A DNA stretch of 64,000 bases, from the NCBI GenBank assembly GCA_002778195.1, contig PCDI01000005.1, positions 2,408,287-2,472,286 of the forward strand, written 5' to 3'. The position numbers were made by a program, and so were the translations under genes. This document shows positions 32,001 through 43,964 of the stretch, piece by piece; position 1 is the stretch's first letter; the number at the start of each line of letters is the position of its first letter. Origin of the DNA: Raffaelea ambrosiae (Eukaryota; Ascomycota; Sordariomycetes; Ophiostomatales; Ophiostomataceae). The notes beneath the pieces were generated by a model. It did no database searches and was not told the DNA's origin. It saw nothing but the letters and a program-made list of their open reading frames with translations.

Positions 32001-35000
32001 TCTTCTGCTTTCTCTTCCTCCTCTCCACCCCATCCGGCTAAATCACGCGAAAAGCACAAAGGATCTCTCGATGTCGGCATCTGCTGCCGTGGGCCTCCAG
32101 ATACCACATCTGGACACCGCATCTGGGCATCGCCCGGGTGTAATTCTCGTAAGATACGTGAACGTGGAAGTGGAAGTGGATGCGGCTGTGGACGTAGCCG
32201 AGTCGCCGGTTGGGTGCGTGTGTGTGAGAGTATATGTGCGTGTGCGTAAGACGTAATTCCAGGCAGCATAAGAGTGCAGAGCAAGGCACAACGGATCAGA
32301 GCAGGGCAGTGCAGCCGTGGCAATCCGGGCTGACGCCGTCCTATTTCGCTCGGCTTGGTTGCGCAATCTAGCGTACGAGAAGAGCGAAAACCACGGAGGG
32401 CCAAAGACCGTTCCCTCTATGCCACCCCCCTTCCCTTGTCCCCCCTTTCTCACAGCGATGTGGATCCGGCGCTTTAAGCGGGAATCTGCTTGTGACGCAA
32501 GCCGGGGATCCGAGGTGAATGTCTGAGGTCAGTGTGAGGGGAGAAGACGCCGGCGTGGTTGGTGAGTTAGTGGGCGCGGCGGCCGTAGTGCGCAGTGGAC
32601 ACGGCGACAGGCGGCTAGGAAAGGCATCTCTAATAGAAATGTGTGCGCCAAATGGAAAAGAGGAAAAACTGGACGGGGCGTGAAAGAGGAACAGGCCATA
32701 GACCACCCGGCGTGGTGAAAGTACGGGCAGGAGAGACACGCGCGCATGGGACGGGGTGGTGAGGGGAGAAGCAGAGGCAAAAACAAGGAGTGCGAGTACA
32801 GAAAGGGCACAGAAAGAAAGAAAATTGTTGGATCACGTAACAGACGGATGAGACACGGGATTCTCTACGCGAATGGCTGTGCACCGCCTCGCCTCTGATG
32901 TCCAACAGGCGCACCTGCCGAGTCGGTCCTCGGAGCAAGGAGGCGCCTCGGCGCCAGCCCACTGACGATCGCGCCTTCCTGCGACGGGTGATAGCACTAC
33001 GGCCCCTAAATTTGAGTGGGCGTTCTGCGCTTGCGGGCCTCAAGTCTTGGCTCTCACTTCTTACTGCGAGATTTTATCCAAGATCTTCTCTGTTCGGTGC
33101 GGCCATTCGCTCCCTTCCCCGCTGCTGCTGCCCGGGGTGCTTCGGAAAGATACTCCAACAACGCCAAATACGCCACGCGACACGAAGTGAATAAAAACCA
33201 TAAAAAATAAGGCAGCGACTTAAAAGGAGGTGGGAGAGGACGAGAGCAGGGAAGGAGCGAGGCCGAACAACAAAAAGCCCGGACCACCACCCACTTGCGT
33301 GTGTCTCTGGCTCCTTTCTCACCAGATCCCGCCGTGAAATAGCACCGTAAACACAAATGTATAAATAAAGGGGGGGGGAGGGAGGGGTGCGAGATCAAAT
33401 AGCCGTTAGAAAACGCAACCACACGACGAAGAACAAGCACTTCGAGTACTCAAATAGGGGGCGACAGGGGAAAGGTGGAACGACTCGCCCGTTCGTCTCC
33501 GCATGGGCCGTATGCCGCACGCCTTCCGTTGGCTGGCTGCTGGATGCCGCTTACCGTTCCGTTTGAGAAGGAGCGACGCAGCGCAGGAAACAGGAGGCAA
33601 GAACGGCAGAGAACAAAAATAAACAAAACGGGAAGGAACGCGAGTCGGAAAAGACAGGGGTCTTTCATTCGTGTGCCCTGTGTGCTTGGTGGTTTCTTCG
33701 TTCTTTTCGTCATTCCCCTACTTTTCGTGTCGTGGCCAGACAGACCACACCTCCGCATGAATCGGAAACAACTCAAACCACTCTACGAGTACATCTGGAC
33801 CTCTGCCTCTACTCTTACACTTCTCCTCCTCGTAGGAAGTGGCCCGGGGCCCCAAAATGCTACCTAGCCGACCGGAAAAGTCGCCGAAACAGCCCACTGT
33901 CCAGTAGCCGGCATATTTGGCGCGCTGGCAGACGAACCAGACGAGGCAAGAAACGACATGACAGGACACGACGGACTTTCTCCATTCGATCATCTTTCGA
34001 TCGCCTTTGCGAACAGCGGTGGATAGCTCCTGGTTTTCCGTTCCTATCTCTCTACCCTGCATCTTGTCTCAGTTCGCAGGCAGGCAGAGGGGGGGGGGGG
34101 GGGGGGGGGGGGGGGCGGCCACCAGAAAAGGCTTGGGTCAGACGCTGTCCTGTCAGATAAAAAGTCTTGGCTCTGCTGGAGAACAGGCAGCCCACGCAGA
34201 CCAGAAAAACCGGACACGTCCACTGCACGCCGAGAGCGTTACGCGGCCATGGCGACAGAAGCGCCAAGCCAAGCCAGACACGAGAGGACACAAGCGAAGA
34301 TGTGCGCAGAAGTCGAGCGACAAAAAAAGCGACGTACAGGAGAGAAGATAGGAAAAAGGCAGACAAGGCAAAGAGCCATGCCACTCAGTGTCGGGACTAG
34401 CGACTTTTCCGACCCAGAAAGGCCATTGCGCCCAGAACAATCTCCGCACGTGCCGGCCGACTGCCGGCGTCAGTAGCCGGGCAGTGAGCCCAGGATACAG
34501 GTGGATTACTGACCACGACAGGGAGCAATTTAGAGTGCTCACTATGGGGGGGAGTCACTACGAGATTTACCCAGCGGTGTGGGCGGCGGAATATGGTGTA
34601 ACTAAGACCGCCAACCCCCATCCGTATCAGCACCCTGGCCCGGGCCACACCACTACTACCACCAAGTCGCCCCAAAGAGAAAACGGGGTGGCATTTCGTA
34701 TCGCTGACGGCGTGTCTTTTATTGAGACGTGCAGTTCTTTCTTTTTATTGCTTGCCTTCTTCGCAGCCCGGCCCTGGTCACCGACGACGTGCTCAGCCGC
34801 ACTCGGCACTGCCAAGTCGCATTGTCTGTCTGCGTGCGATTCTTTCGGTGATGATTCGTATTACCGGAGTATCTTAGTGACTCCTACCCAGGTTACCCGA
34901 CACCACAGAGGCACAGGCTCTCGCCAGGCACCACTGCACACGACTGCCCCGGGCGATCTCCGGGATGCAGTGTGGGTGCGCATGGAATCGTGGCCCTGCC

Positions 35001-35400
35001 CAGTGCCTGCCCACTTGCGCACCCAAAAAGCCCCGGATCGCCTCGGGCGCACAGCGACGACACTGGACCCAGGCAGGCCGGCCACCCCGGTTCGGGAGTG
35101 GTTCTTTTTTTCATCGCTAGCTCCCCTTTTTCCACCGCGTCCATGCTCTGCTCCCTACTTGTTTCCGGCAGTTCCCAGGCGCTCCCAGGTGTTCCCAGGC
35201 GCTGCTTGGTTTCCTGGCACTCGCACAACCTCTCTCAACAGCCGGCGACTACCCGAGGGAAACTTTCTTTTCGTGCCGGTAACTTCTGGACATGCCCCTT
35301 CCAACAGTCCATTCCTTTTTTGCCACCTAGCCGCAGGAACCCGGCAAAGCGAAACGAATTAAACATACCGCCCCAAAAAAAAAATTGGCACGGAGGGAGC
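29001..35400. other. 6.4-kb region without recognisable genes
   Basis: Base composition is normal and some open frames exceed 200 codons on both strands, overlapping each other (for example near 30.4-31.5 kb). None has a domain, signal peptide or consistent codon use, and some have no ATG. A T run of 21 lies near 29991-30011 and a 27-nt G run at 34089-34115. This may be regulatory or non-coding transcribed DNA, but nothing in the sequence proves either. Confidence 0.5.
34089..34115. repeat. 27-nt homopolymeric G tract
   Basis: An uninterrupted run of about 27 G on the + strand, able to form G-quadruplex structures. No gene is adjacent. Exact length in a repeat like this depends on assembly quality. 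Confidence 0.85.
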
Positions 35401-36622
35401 TCCAGGACTTAAAGAAGTCGCCGTTCTTCCCGTTGTCCCCGTCCAGTGGCCTTCTTGGCCGTCCAAATCGGAACTCCGAGGACGGCGACATCCCACCAAG
35501 GCACCCACCCGTCGACGCACTCTGCCACATTGTCTCAGAATCCTCCTGTCGCAAGGCGTGGGGTTTCTGTGGAGAGGACAATCCCATGCGGTAGGTGCTC
35601 CATTACCAGACCGGACGATGGCTCCATACCCGGCGTATGAATGGCGGTGCGTATTTCCGTTCTAGCACGAGGCCCCACGCCAAGGGACGGCGATCGGACG
35701 CCAGTAAGCAGCTCCTCCCTTTTCTTGCTTCCGGCCGCCGGGCTGCACAACCAGGCAAGGGACGACCGCCGAGAATTCCCGCTCATCTGGTTGCCCATCA
35801 TTCGGTGCGTTGGGAATTGCGGTTGGTCTCTGCGGTCCGCGCCATTGTAATATGTAGAATCACAGGCGCAGATTGTATCGAAGGTATACCGTAGGCCATA
35901 CTACGACAAGGAACCAGAATCACGACGCATGGTTCGAGGAGCATCTGTAGTACGTTCCCCCGGGTTGAAATGAACCTGGTCGCCTACATCCTTCCTCATC
36001 TCCACCATCTCGTGCTTGGCGAACGTCGCTGGAGGCTTTGATGTTGGCTTTCTTCTGACGGTCTCGTTTCGACGAAGAGCAGTGCGCGGGGGATCCGTAG
36101 AAAAGGACGTCGGTGTTTGATGCATATGGGAGGAAAGGATAGTCTGCACCTGAGAGCCGCAGAAACGTCCCACCGAGTCGGTCCCGCCACGCAATCCAGC
36201 CACAGACATATGTACGCCCCCCTCTCCCCCCCTCCCCCCCCTACCTCGCGATAAGTCACGGCAGGGTCGAGCTCTTCCAATGGCATGCAGACTATCATAA
36301 CATGCTCCCACAGTCACGAAGACCACGTCTGATGTGATTTCTGCCCCATCTCGACCATTCAGGAACGCTATCTGCCCCGTTCTCTTGTGTCGAGATTGTG
36401 GAAAAAGCAATTCTCATCCAGTCCAACCATTGGGCATCTGCAGTATTGCGTGATCTCCGATGGCCAGCTCTATGGACATGACCGTCTGGCTCTGGTCGTG
36501 CGTAGCAGCCGCTGAATGTCATTCGCGTAGAAAGAGCATGAAAAGCGTCCAATTTTTTTTTTCGTTCTCGCGTCCTCCATGGCACTGCCACCAACAAACC
36601 AGAGATTATCAAAGGCAGAACA

Positions 36623-36680
36623 GGGACAAAAACCAAACAAACAACCCACCAAACAGTCCCTCTACTTACAAGCAAGTCAA
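36623..36680. repeat. Dispersed repeat copy A
   Basis: Resembles 38138-38195. A shared core of about 26 nt (GGGACA, two variable bases, then AACCAAACAAACAACCCA) differs at only two positions. The match continues less perfectly through CCCTCTACTTACAAGCAAGTC, which corresponds to CCCCTACTCACAGGCGAGTC in the other copy. The differences are mostly transitions. Both copies are in the same orientation. Confidence 0.6.
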
Positions 36681-37755
36681 AAAAGGCTCACCATGTTAGC
36701 GGGATAATTGCAGTCCCTCCTCCTAGTGCTAAACGCACTAGCTGGCAGATAGGACTGCTGATAGTTATAGTATCAATAGATGTTGATTAGAGGCAGCGTG
36801 ATAAAAAGGAAGCCCTTGAATGCTTTTATTCTGGTGAAAACTGCTGAAGGCATCGAAAGATGAAGACCCATCCCCCCTCCTAGTCGCTCTCTGGTACGAG
36901 CTTTGGGTCGTTATATACATGACTCGACAGGCTAGTCTCCCTTAGCTACTGTTCATTTCGTCGTCGATCCCCCCTCTCCAACTCGATACGGTTGGTTTGT
37001 AGGGTATTGTCTTGGAGTATTTGATATAACAGGCGTTCAGTCGATGTAGCAAAGGTAAAAGGGGTAGCGTGCTGTAAAGCAAGCGTAGGCTAAAGAATGA
37101 GATTTTTTCTTACAGTAATTGCCGCGGTAGACGGTGTCTGGTAGATAGATATATGGGTGAACAGACAGAGTCTGGAAAGAGAAAGAAATCTAGCGGAGCG
37201 TCTCCGAGGGTTGCTACCAGTCTGTGCTCTCCGTTTGGGGAGCGTCCGCTTCGTCCCTATGCCCCGTCTGCATTGTAACAGCCGCAGGACGCTTCGAAGT
37301 GGCCACCGGCTGTTCTTGCCCGCGGCCAAAACCGCGTTCGCGTTGTGACGCACCACAGGTGAGCCCCGGTGTCCTCGTACTCCTTTTCCGCCAAGGCCAG
37401 TGCGGGATACCTCGTTTTCGTAGTCGAGCTGCGTGCCGCCTCTTTGGGGTCATGGTCGTCGGATAGGACTGCTTCGGCTGTCTCGACCCGCTTGCCCGCT
37501 TGCCTACGTCAAAATCGAACCCGCTGCGCTTACCGACGATGCTCAGGATCCCCTTGACGTCTTCTATACTGTTAAGAAACGGGGTAGTGCTGACGAATAG
37601 GATCCTCTCTGCATTCAGTAGGCGTTAAAAGTCATGGCTGCTCTATCCCGACTACTTCTATCTAGCGGAATTGTCCAACTGGTCTAACTGACAGTTCGTG
37701 TAGCAGGGAGAAGTTTGTGATGAGCCCAATGAAACGTGATGAAATCCTTGTATTG

Positions 37756-37881
37756 TCTAGCTCTTCTCGACTAGGCCCTTAGGGGCCGTAAGGCTGTAAC
37801 AGGAGAATACTTGAAACTCAATAAAAGTTATCAATTTCTTGTGTTTTCTAGGCTTTCTTGATCAAGCCCTTGCGGGCGAGA
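37756..37881. repeat. Pair of imperfect hairpin-forming repeats
   Basis: Two related segments about 91 nt apart, 37756-37790 and 37847-37881. Each reads TCTAG-like, then a CTTCTCGACTAG or TTTCTTGATCAAG block, then GCCCTTnnGGGC, which can fold as a short hairpin. They precede the larger palindromic repeats at 37.89-38.04 kb. Confidence 0.5.
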
Positions 37882-37890
37882 TATCTATTA

Positions 37891-38040
37891 TCTTCCGTCT
37901 GTGCGGGAGTCCCGCACAGCTCTCCCGCCCGGTGCGCGTGCCATACCCCGTGACATAGGCGAGACGTCTACCGTCCCTCCGTCCGTGCGGGATCCCGCAT
38001 ACTGTGTCCTTGCACGGCACACGTGCTGCCTCCCGTGACA
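37891..38040. repeat. Tandem pair of ~66-bp palindrome-containing repeats
   Basis: Copy 1 (37891-37956) and copy 2 (37975-38040) share the order TCCGTCyGTGCGGGA, TCCCGCA, a C/G-rich spacer, CGTGC and CCCGTGACA, with many transitions between them. Each has a palindrome: GTGCGGGAGTCCCGCAC at 37901-37917 (8-bp arms, one-base centre) and TGCGGGATCCCGCA at 37986-37999 (perfect 14-mer). They look like old repeat units from a palindrome-rich element. Confidence 0.65.
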
Positions 38041-38137
38041 GTTCGTGCCATTGACGGATGGACAACAAAACGAAGGGATCGATGGTTGTTGTTTTCTCTT
38101 TCAAAGGGTTGATATTCAAGAAGGCATTGAAAGCGAA

Positions 38138-38195
38138 ATGGGGACAGCAACCAAACAAACAACCCAACTAACGGCTCCCCTACTCACAGGCGAGT
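38138..38195. repeat. Dispersed repeat copy B
   Basis: Partner of the repeat at 36623-36680, same orientation, about 1.5 kb away, with mostly transition differences. It adjoins the palindromic repeats at 37.9-38.0 kb, suggesting all belong to one decayed element or composite. Confidence 0.6.
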
Positions 38196-41100
38196 CTATA
38201 GGGAACTCTTTTAATGATAGGGCAATGGGCTGGTCCCCCTCCCTCTCAGTACTGGTGTACTGACCGAAAGGAGGGAGGGGGCTTGTCAGTAATATTGTCT
38301 GTAGGAACTGATCAGAGAGGGGGTAGCGAAAGCCCAGCCAGCGGCTTTTTTTTTTTTCAGAATATGCCGAAAAGCATTGAAAAACAGCGTCGAAAAGAGC
38401 AAGTTGAAAAAAGCCACCGATATCCCACAAGAAAAACTCCCCTTTCCTTCTGGCAGAGCCTTTTGTCTTATATACACGTCTACTTTTCAAGCAGGTAGTT
38501 CCCCTTGTTTCACCATTGTCTCTTCTCTTTCACCAATTCCAACTCCATATAGGTTAGAGAGTAGGGAGGAGTCCATGACGAAGGTAGAGCCACTAAAAAG
38601 ACCAGCGTGCGCTGACAACATCCATATAATAAGGCATCGCCGAATGGGGGGCGCTTCTAATTTTTTCTCTTTGCGTCGTATTTTTTTCGCATTTCTTTAC
38701 AGACCACACTGGGGTACAAGGTCTAGGAAGCTAGAGAGGCTTGACTGCTTCTGATCGGAAGCTGGAAGCTCTTCCAGCTCGTCGTTCTTGAATAGCGATG
38801 TTTGGCGGCGACGATCACGTTCTTGGGGGAACGGCGTTGGCGCGAAATGATTTGGAACGTTCGTAAGACGTTCTCTAGCGAGTTCTGAAGTGTCCGTGGG
38901 CTGGTAGGGGGACTGCAGGCAGGGCCTGGTTGAAGGGCGATCCGAGCTCCAGGCGGCAATGACGGTGCCCGATGTCAAGCATGCGTTTGTTTGAATACGC
39001 AGTCGAGTTGGCCCAGTCGTTGCCCTGGCGTCCTTCACGAAAGAAATAGCGAGCACACGCTAGAACGTGCACATCGCACGAAAGAGAGGCAACTGGTGCA
39101 CGAAGCACAGCTCGTCAGCACGCTTGACAAACAGTGACCACAGGGTCGGATGACCATAATTTTGATACCGGCAGGCTTGGCCACGAGAATAGTGCCCATG
39201 GTGGTGGTGATGGTGCCTCCAGGCGATGTGAAGGACGAGCCTGATCTCTCTCGACAAGAAGCTGGTTGCGGGCCAGCCTCACCAAAACGGAGACGCCATC
39301 TCTGGTCGCGACCGGAAGGCGTGAGGCAAGAATCCCTAGAGACATGAGACCAGATTTTCCGGCGTTGGACGGAGACACCAGAATGCGAGGCGCTGGACGA
39401 AACCAAAGCGTGCTTCAATAACGCCGCCTTTGGATATACTCTTTATGTCCTCATCGGGGCTCCCCCAGGTCGTAGGCCACCACCTGTCATTGAAGAAGCT
39501 GCACGTTCCCCTCTTCTACTACTGCTGCTCGTGCTAGACGCAGCTTAGTCTTCCAGTCGTGCGCGCATCCAAACGCAGCCTCGTCATGGGTTGTGGGGTT
39601 TCTTCGGACTAAGAGCTGCCTTTGACGGGAGACGTCGCACGAGCCGACCCGGCGGTGCTATCCCGTCTAGGGAATGCTCCCGCAACACTCTTCCTGCGCA
39701 GTCTTCGTTTCGGCATATGGTGGACTAGTATCAGATGTCCGCGCGAGGGGGGCGCGCGGGAAGTAGCATGCTCGGGCGCCGAAACCCCGGACCACAGCTT
39801 GTGCGCAGCTGGCGGCAAACAATGCGGCTCGCCCGTCGCACTGTTGGCTGTGGTGTGCGTCTTCTTGTTTGCTGGTGCTGCGATAGATGCTGGGCTGCCA
39901 ATCCAGGGAAACTATTGATTTTGTGTGTGAGGCGCTCATGACCATTGCTGTGTTGCTGGGATCCATCTCGCATCATGCCCCAAAAGCATCAGTTCGGCGT
40001 CCGTGTACGCAGGAAAGCTTTGCTTTTGGTCCTATTTTTGCCTTTCTCGAATATTGCCTCGCTATCATTCACTTGCATTGATAAGAATGAACGTGAAACT
40101 GTCTTGCCATATCCGCGTCCTGCGTCGGCTTCCCCGCGTGGTGCCCCTCGCACTCGCAATGCTCTGTCGCACTTTTCATACATGTTGCTAGCGGACCAAG
40201 AGCACTCATCTGTGTCTAGTGTGTTCTCGTATCGAGGAGCACTGCCACGTGCCGCGACAGAGGAACGCGGAGGAAGCGAGAATCCCGTATAGCCACGAGC
40301 GAAAGCAGGACGACCGCGGATTGGCGTCGAAGGGCTCGCATTAGGGCGGCCCGAAGCAGATGCGACGTCGCTACGCCACGAGTCTACAGGATTTGTGTGC
40401 TGTGAAATGTCTTTCAAACAGCGAGAGGAAACTTTGTCTGCACCTCCATTTCTCGAGCGCTGTCATGGACAACGGGGAGAGTAGACGGTACTCCTGACCA
40501 AGCAATACGCTGCTGGTGATGCTGGTTTCCGTAGACACTGTGTTTCTGCCTCTTGTAGTTATCTTGCCTATTTCTGGAATTTGCATTTCGTGGCCTGTCG
40601 TTATGTTGTTCGCAGATGTTTCATTTCATTGTCTTGTCGGGATAGAATATGTATGATGTGCTGGAGGCAGTGGCATGCACGTTTTTGCACATTGTGCCAT
40701 TAGGTATTGATCACATTGATCCTTCACCTAGAAAGTGTCAGCTAAATGCTCAACCCGCCAGTCACTCGTCAGCCCTTTATGGAGAACCTACAAACGGGGT
40801 GGTCGCAGTGATTCGGAATCACGATATTGGGGCCACCGACATTGTGGAGAAGATGTATGTCTCTGGTTGGCTAGTTAGTTTTGTTGGAGAAGAAGCCGAG
40901 ACACGTGAAGAAACAGAAACGGAGGGAAAGGATTTAAGATCTCAGTTGTGCGGAAAGGGCACACTTGCCTTGCATTATATCTCTGCTGAATGCCATTTTG
41001 TACATCACCGCTTTCGTGGGAATGCGAGCCTTCGTGTATGGTGCAATAAATCATTGTGGATGCATCGATCACTGTTCTGCGAGGGCAGGATTATGGTAGT

Positions 41101-41709
41101 TGGGGCAAGATTGTTGTTGTTGTTAAGTTAGCTGTGGTAGAGTAGGAGAGTTGATGGGTTTTTATAGACGAGCGGGCTCTCGCTGTAAACGCTCTTGTTT
41201 GTTGAGTCAACTAACAGTGCTATCACTTTTGTACGACTCCCCCTCTATCGCCTCTTGTGATTGCCAGTTGTGGAGTTTCCGTTGCCACTTTTGTCAGGCA
41301 GTTGTCAGTTGTGAACTCAGTATTGTCTGACAAAGAGATCTTTGCTACCAGACTCAGCTCCGTTTGACTCTTTGTTCAGTTGTGTTGCAGACAACGACTA
41401 TTTGGCATTTTTGAAGTTGTAAAGTTCGCCACAGGTTGTGTTCATAACCGTTTCATGACAACTACGTAGAAGCAGCCTGTCTCGACACTGACTTCACTGA
41501 TATGTAGGCAAATGTCAAAAAAAACATGAAAAAGAAGCCAATGGGATGGCTAGAAGGACCAAATTGTTTCAGTGATACTCTTTCACTGTGGATATCAATC
41601 TCATATTATTCCCCGCTTTTCGAAACTCGACAAAGACAGGCAGTCGTTGCTACACATATCTACATCCACTGTGCGATTCCTGAAAACATATACCCCACAT
41701 GTCTTCCCC

Positions 41710-42060
41710 TTACGAAACTACGTACGGAGGGCCAATGATGAGGTCGCTCAGGACTTCACGGCGAGACTTGCTCAGCGGGTCACAGGAGGGGGGCTTGCCC
41801 AGGCTGACAACATGATTGCCACGGCGTTCACCCTGGCCGTCGTAGAACGGTGTGCCGCTGCTTGCACGAAGCCCAGCTGCGAAAAGATGACGTCCAGGGT
41901 CTCGAGGAACTGCTGGCACGGCTTGCTTATGGAGTCGTAGATGTCGTAGCCCGAGACCCACGGGGTGTCGCCGCCGGTCTTGGGCAGCAACGATTCGTGC
42001 AAATGGAATTTAGATTCGAAGCTGTCCTTTGGGACCCATTTGGTCCTTGTAGTCCTTTTG
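41710..42060 (-). pseudogene. Remnant of a TauD/TfdA-type dioxygenase
   Basis: Reading right to left, residues encoded at about 41984-41853 give PKTGGDTPWVSGYDIYDSIS and then KPCQQFLETL...FSQLGFVQAAA. This resembles the central part of alpha-ketoglutarate-dependent sulfonate/taurine dioxygenases (GGDTLWASGYEAYD, FLETLTA in typical members). The preceding SFES...H segment may be the damaged Fe-binding H-x-D region. After FVQAAA the frame breaks; a neighbouring frame continues with GTPFYDGQGERRGN, which may be the next piece of the same protein. The N-terminal third and the C-terminal His/Arg motifs (HPVVRTHP) are missing. It is therefore a truncated and frameshifted copy, consistent with the decayed surroundings. 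The family call is from recalled motifs. Confidence 0.5.
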
Positions 42061-42400
42061 GGATTCCGCTGGAATTGCTTGGTCGTGGCTAGAGTGTTTT
42101 GCGCCACGGTAGCAATACGAGTACATCTCGATTCACGATCCAGACCTGAAGTACTTACAAAAGCGGCCAGCTTGGTGGCTTGGCTTGCTGTCTGGGTTTC
42201 TCTCTTCTTGTCTGATTTTATTCCGTGTGCTTTTTTTGAGTCATTTGCATTTATTTTCTCTGAGCACCTCCTTTTCAAACCAGCGCGAAAAGAATAAGAA
42301 AAAAACATAAAGAAAATTTCGATCTTTATTGACGCAGACGCCATCTGCGACTCGATGGCACAATTGGCTTGGCTGGGCAGAGAGAGGGGAGGTAAAGAGA

Positions 42401-43964
42401 CGAAAGCATACTCAACATATTGCTACGGTTTCATTCGTTGATATGGACTGCTGCTATCGGACCCCCCGTTTCCAACTCTGGGTACTAGTTGAAGGGACCT
42501 TGGCACGAGAGACGCGGCTTATACAACTTTGCGCACGCTGATTGGCCAGAATGGCAGCGGAGCCGATCACGACAGGTCACGCAATATGGCACAAGTGCAG
42601 ATAGTCCAAGGGATGGCCATTGATTCAGGGGGCCACGACAGCAAGAAAGATACTATGTAATATTGCGGGAGACAGGGAAACGAAACAATTGGGGACGAAG
42701 AAGTGCATGCGTTGGCAGGCACGCCATGCACCGAATTTTCCTCGAGACATTCTTTGCCTGTTTGTCAGCCACAAAAAAAAAGGCTGCCAGATCGTGAACA
42801 CTACCGTCCATGCTTTTCTCTCCTTGCCGCCAGAGCGGCCAATGTCTCTGCAATGAGCTTAGAATGGGCCACCGGTCAACTCCTCTGGCCACACGTGGAC
42901 CTGTGCTGGCCCCGGTATCCCGGCCAGCTCTCCGTCCTGACAAACAGAACAGACAGAATGGACAGAATGGACAGAACGGTGCTCGTGCTCCTCAAGAGTT
43001 GGATATAGCGGCCAATCACCAGAAAAGAGACATCGCCTTTCGAGCTATACGCGTATTTGGCCGGCGCTCTCCGGTGCCACCGATCGACTTTCTTTCCAGG
43101 CTTCTTATCCCCCTTGGCGCCTCTCGCTTGGCTCATGCTAGCTACAGGATTTAGCGGCCGCGACATCTTGCGAGGCAATGACGCAAAACAGCCGTGGGCA
43201 GGTGGGCCAAGCCGACCAGGGACCCAAAGCCGTTGTTCTTTTTTTTTCTCTATCCCGCCCCGCGCCAGCCATTTGCCGCCCCCCCCCACGGCCCACTTGC
43301 TGCTACCAGGGTTGGGGAGATGGGTCCCCCCCCCCTGCAAGAACACACAATTGCTTCGTAGGGGCACGTAAGATGCTGGGCATCAGATGCTTGTCCTTTC
43401 TGCTTTGCGTGAGAGTTCTCTGCCATTTCCCCTTTGGTTACCAATGGATGGGCCGGCCCAGATGTGACAAGACAAAGCCACTGGCTTGGTAAAGCTTTTC
43501 TCTAGTGCTGGTTGCTTTTCATGGCGTTTTCTCTGCATGTGTGTTCTTTTCTTTGTCAGTACTTTTGTCGCGTTCCCTCTTCGTAATCTGGACCGTCCGG
43601 GGCCAGTACCAGACCAGGAAACGGATCCCCGGGTCCCAGACTAAACAAATAGGAAGTGTAGGTAGGACCGTGCTCGACGGAGTTTTATACCAGGCCCTCC
43701 TCCTCCTCCCCCTCTCATGTTTCTTTCCGTCATTCTCCCTATTGTGATATTTTATGTTCCCTAGCCTTTGTGTGCCATTTCATTTACATCGGCAGTCCTC
43801 GTGCCATTCCTCTGTCCCCCTCACCATCACATTGGGCTGTGCCCTCTAGAAAGAGAGACTCTCTTCTGAGTCTTGTCATCTGTTTCGGCGTTTCTTTTCC
43901 TCCTCATCTCCGTCTGTTGCCCCTCTCCCCCCCCCTTCGACTCTCATCCACACACGCCGCAAAC
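42401..43964. other. Promoter-side intergenic region of the MFS permease
   Basis: No gene is supported. Near 42943-42977 there is a short run of GACAGAATG-like units. A TTTTATACC string at about 43683 and a strongly C/T-rich stretch (43.86-43.95 kb) just before the permease ATG look like usual promoter and leader elements of filamentous fungi. Confidence 0.5.

Larger units (their letters stand above)
35401..42400. other. AT-richer decayed region with gene and repeat remnants
   Basis: From about 35.5 kb, and most clearly 36.7-38.7 kb and 40.4-41.7 kb, the DNA is visibly poorer in G+C than the rest of the window and rich in TpA and CpA/TpG steps. Open frames are short. It holds palindromic repeats (37.75-38.04 kb), a dispersed repeat pair (36.62 and 38.14 kb) and a TauD remnant (41.7-42.1 kb). 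This pattern fits old mutated repeats, possibly hit by repeat-induced point mutation, but no transposase or reverse transcriptase motif could be recognised. Confidence 0.55.

Noticed and set aside
34388..35362. 324-codon plus-strand frame
   Set aside because: No ATG at its beginning, low-complexity Thr/Pro sequence and no recognisable motif.
37200..37560. Possible transposon coding fragment on the minus strand
   Set aside because: A short piece reading DVKGILSIVGKRSGFDFDVG looked protein-like, but no transposase or polymerase motif could be recognised around it.
39035..39420. Possible decayed enzyme fragment on the minus strand
   Set aside because: Several frames gave protein-like pieces (for example SNAGKSGLMSLGILASRLP), but I could not match them to a family with confidence.
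40649..41131. 160-codon plus-strand frame with ATG
   Set aside because: Lies in the AT-richer decayed region where long frames can arise by chance; no domain, signal or repeat of interest. Could be reconsidered if transcribed.
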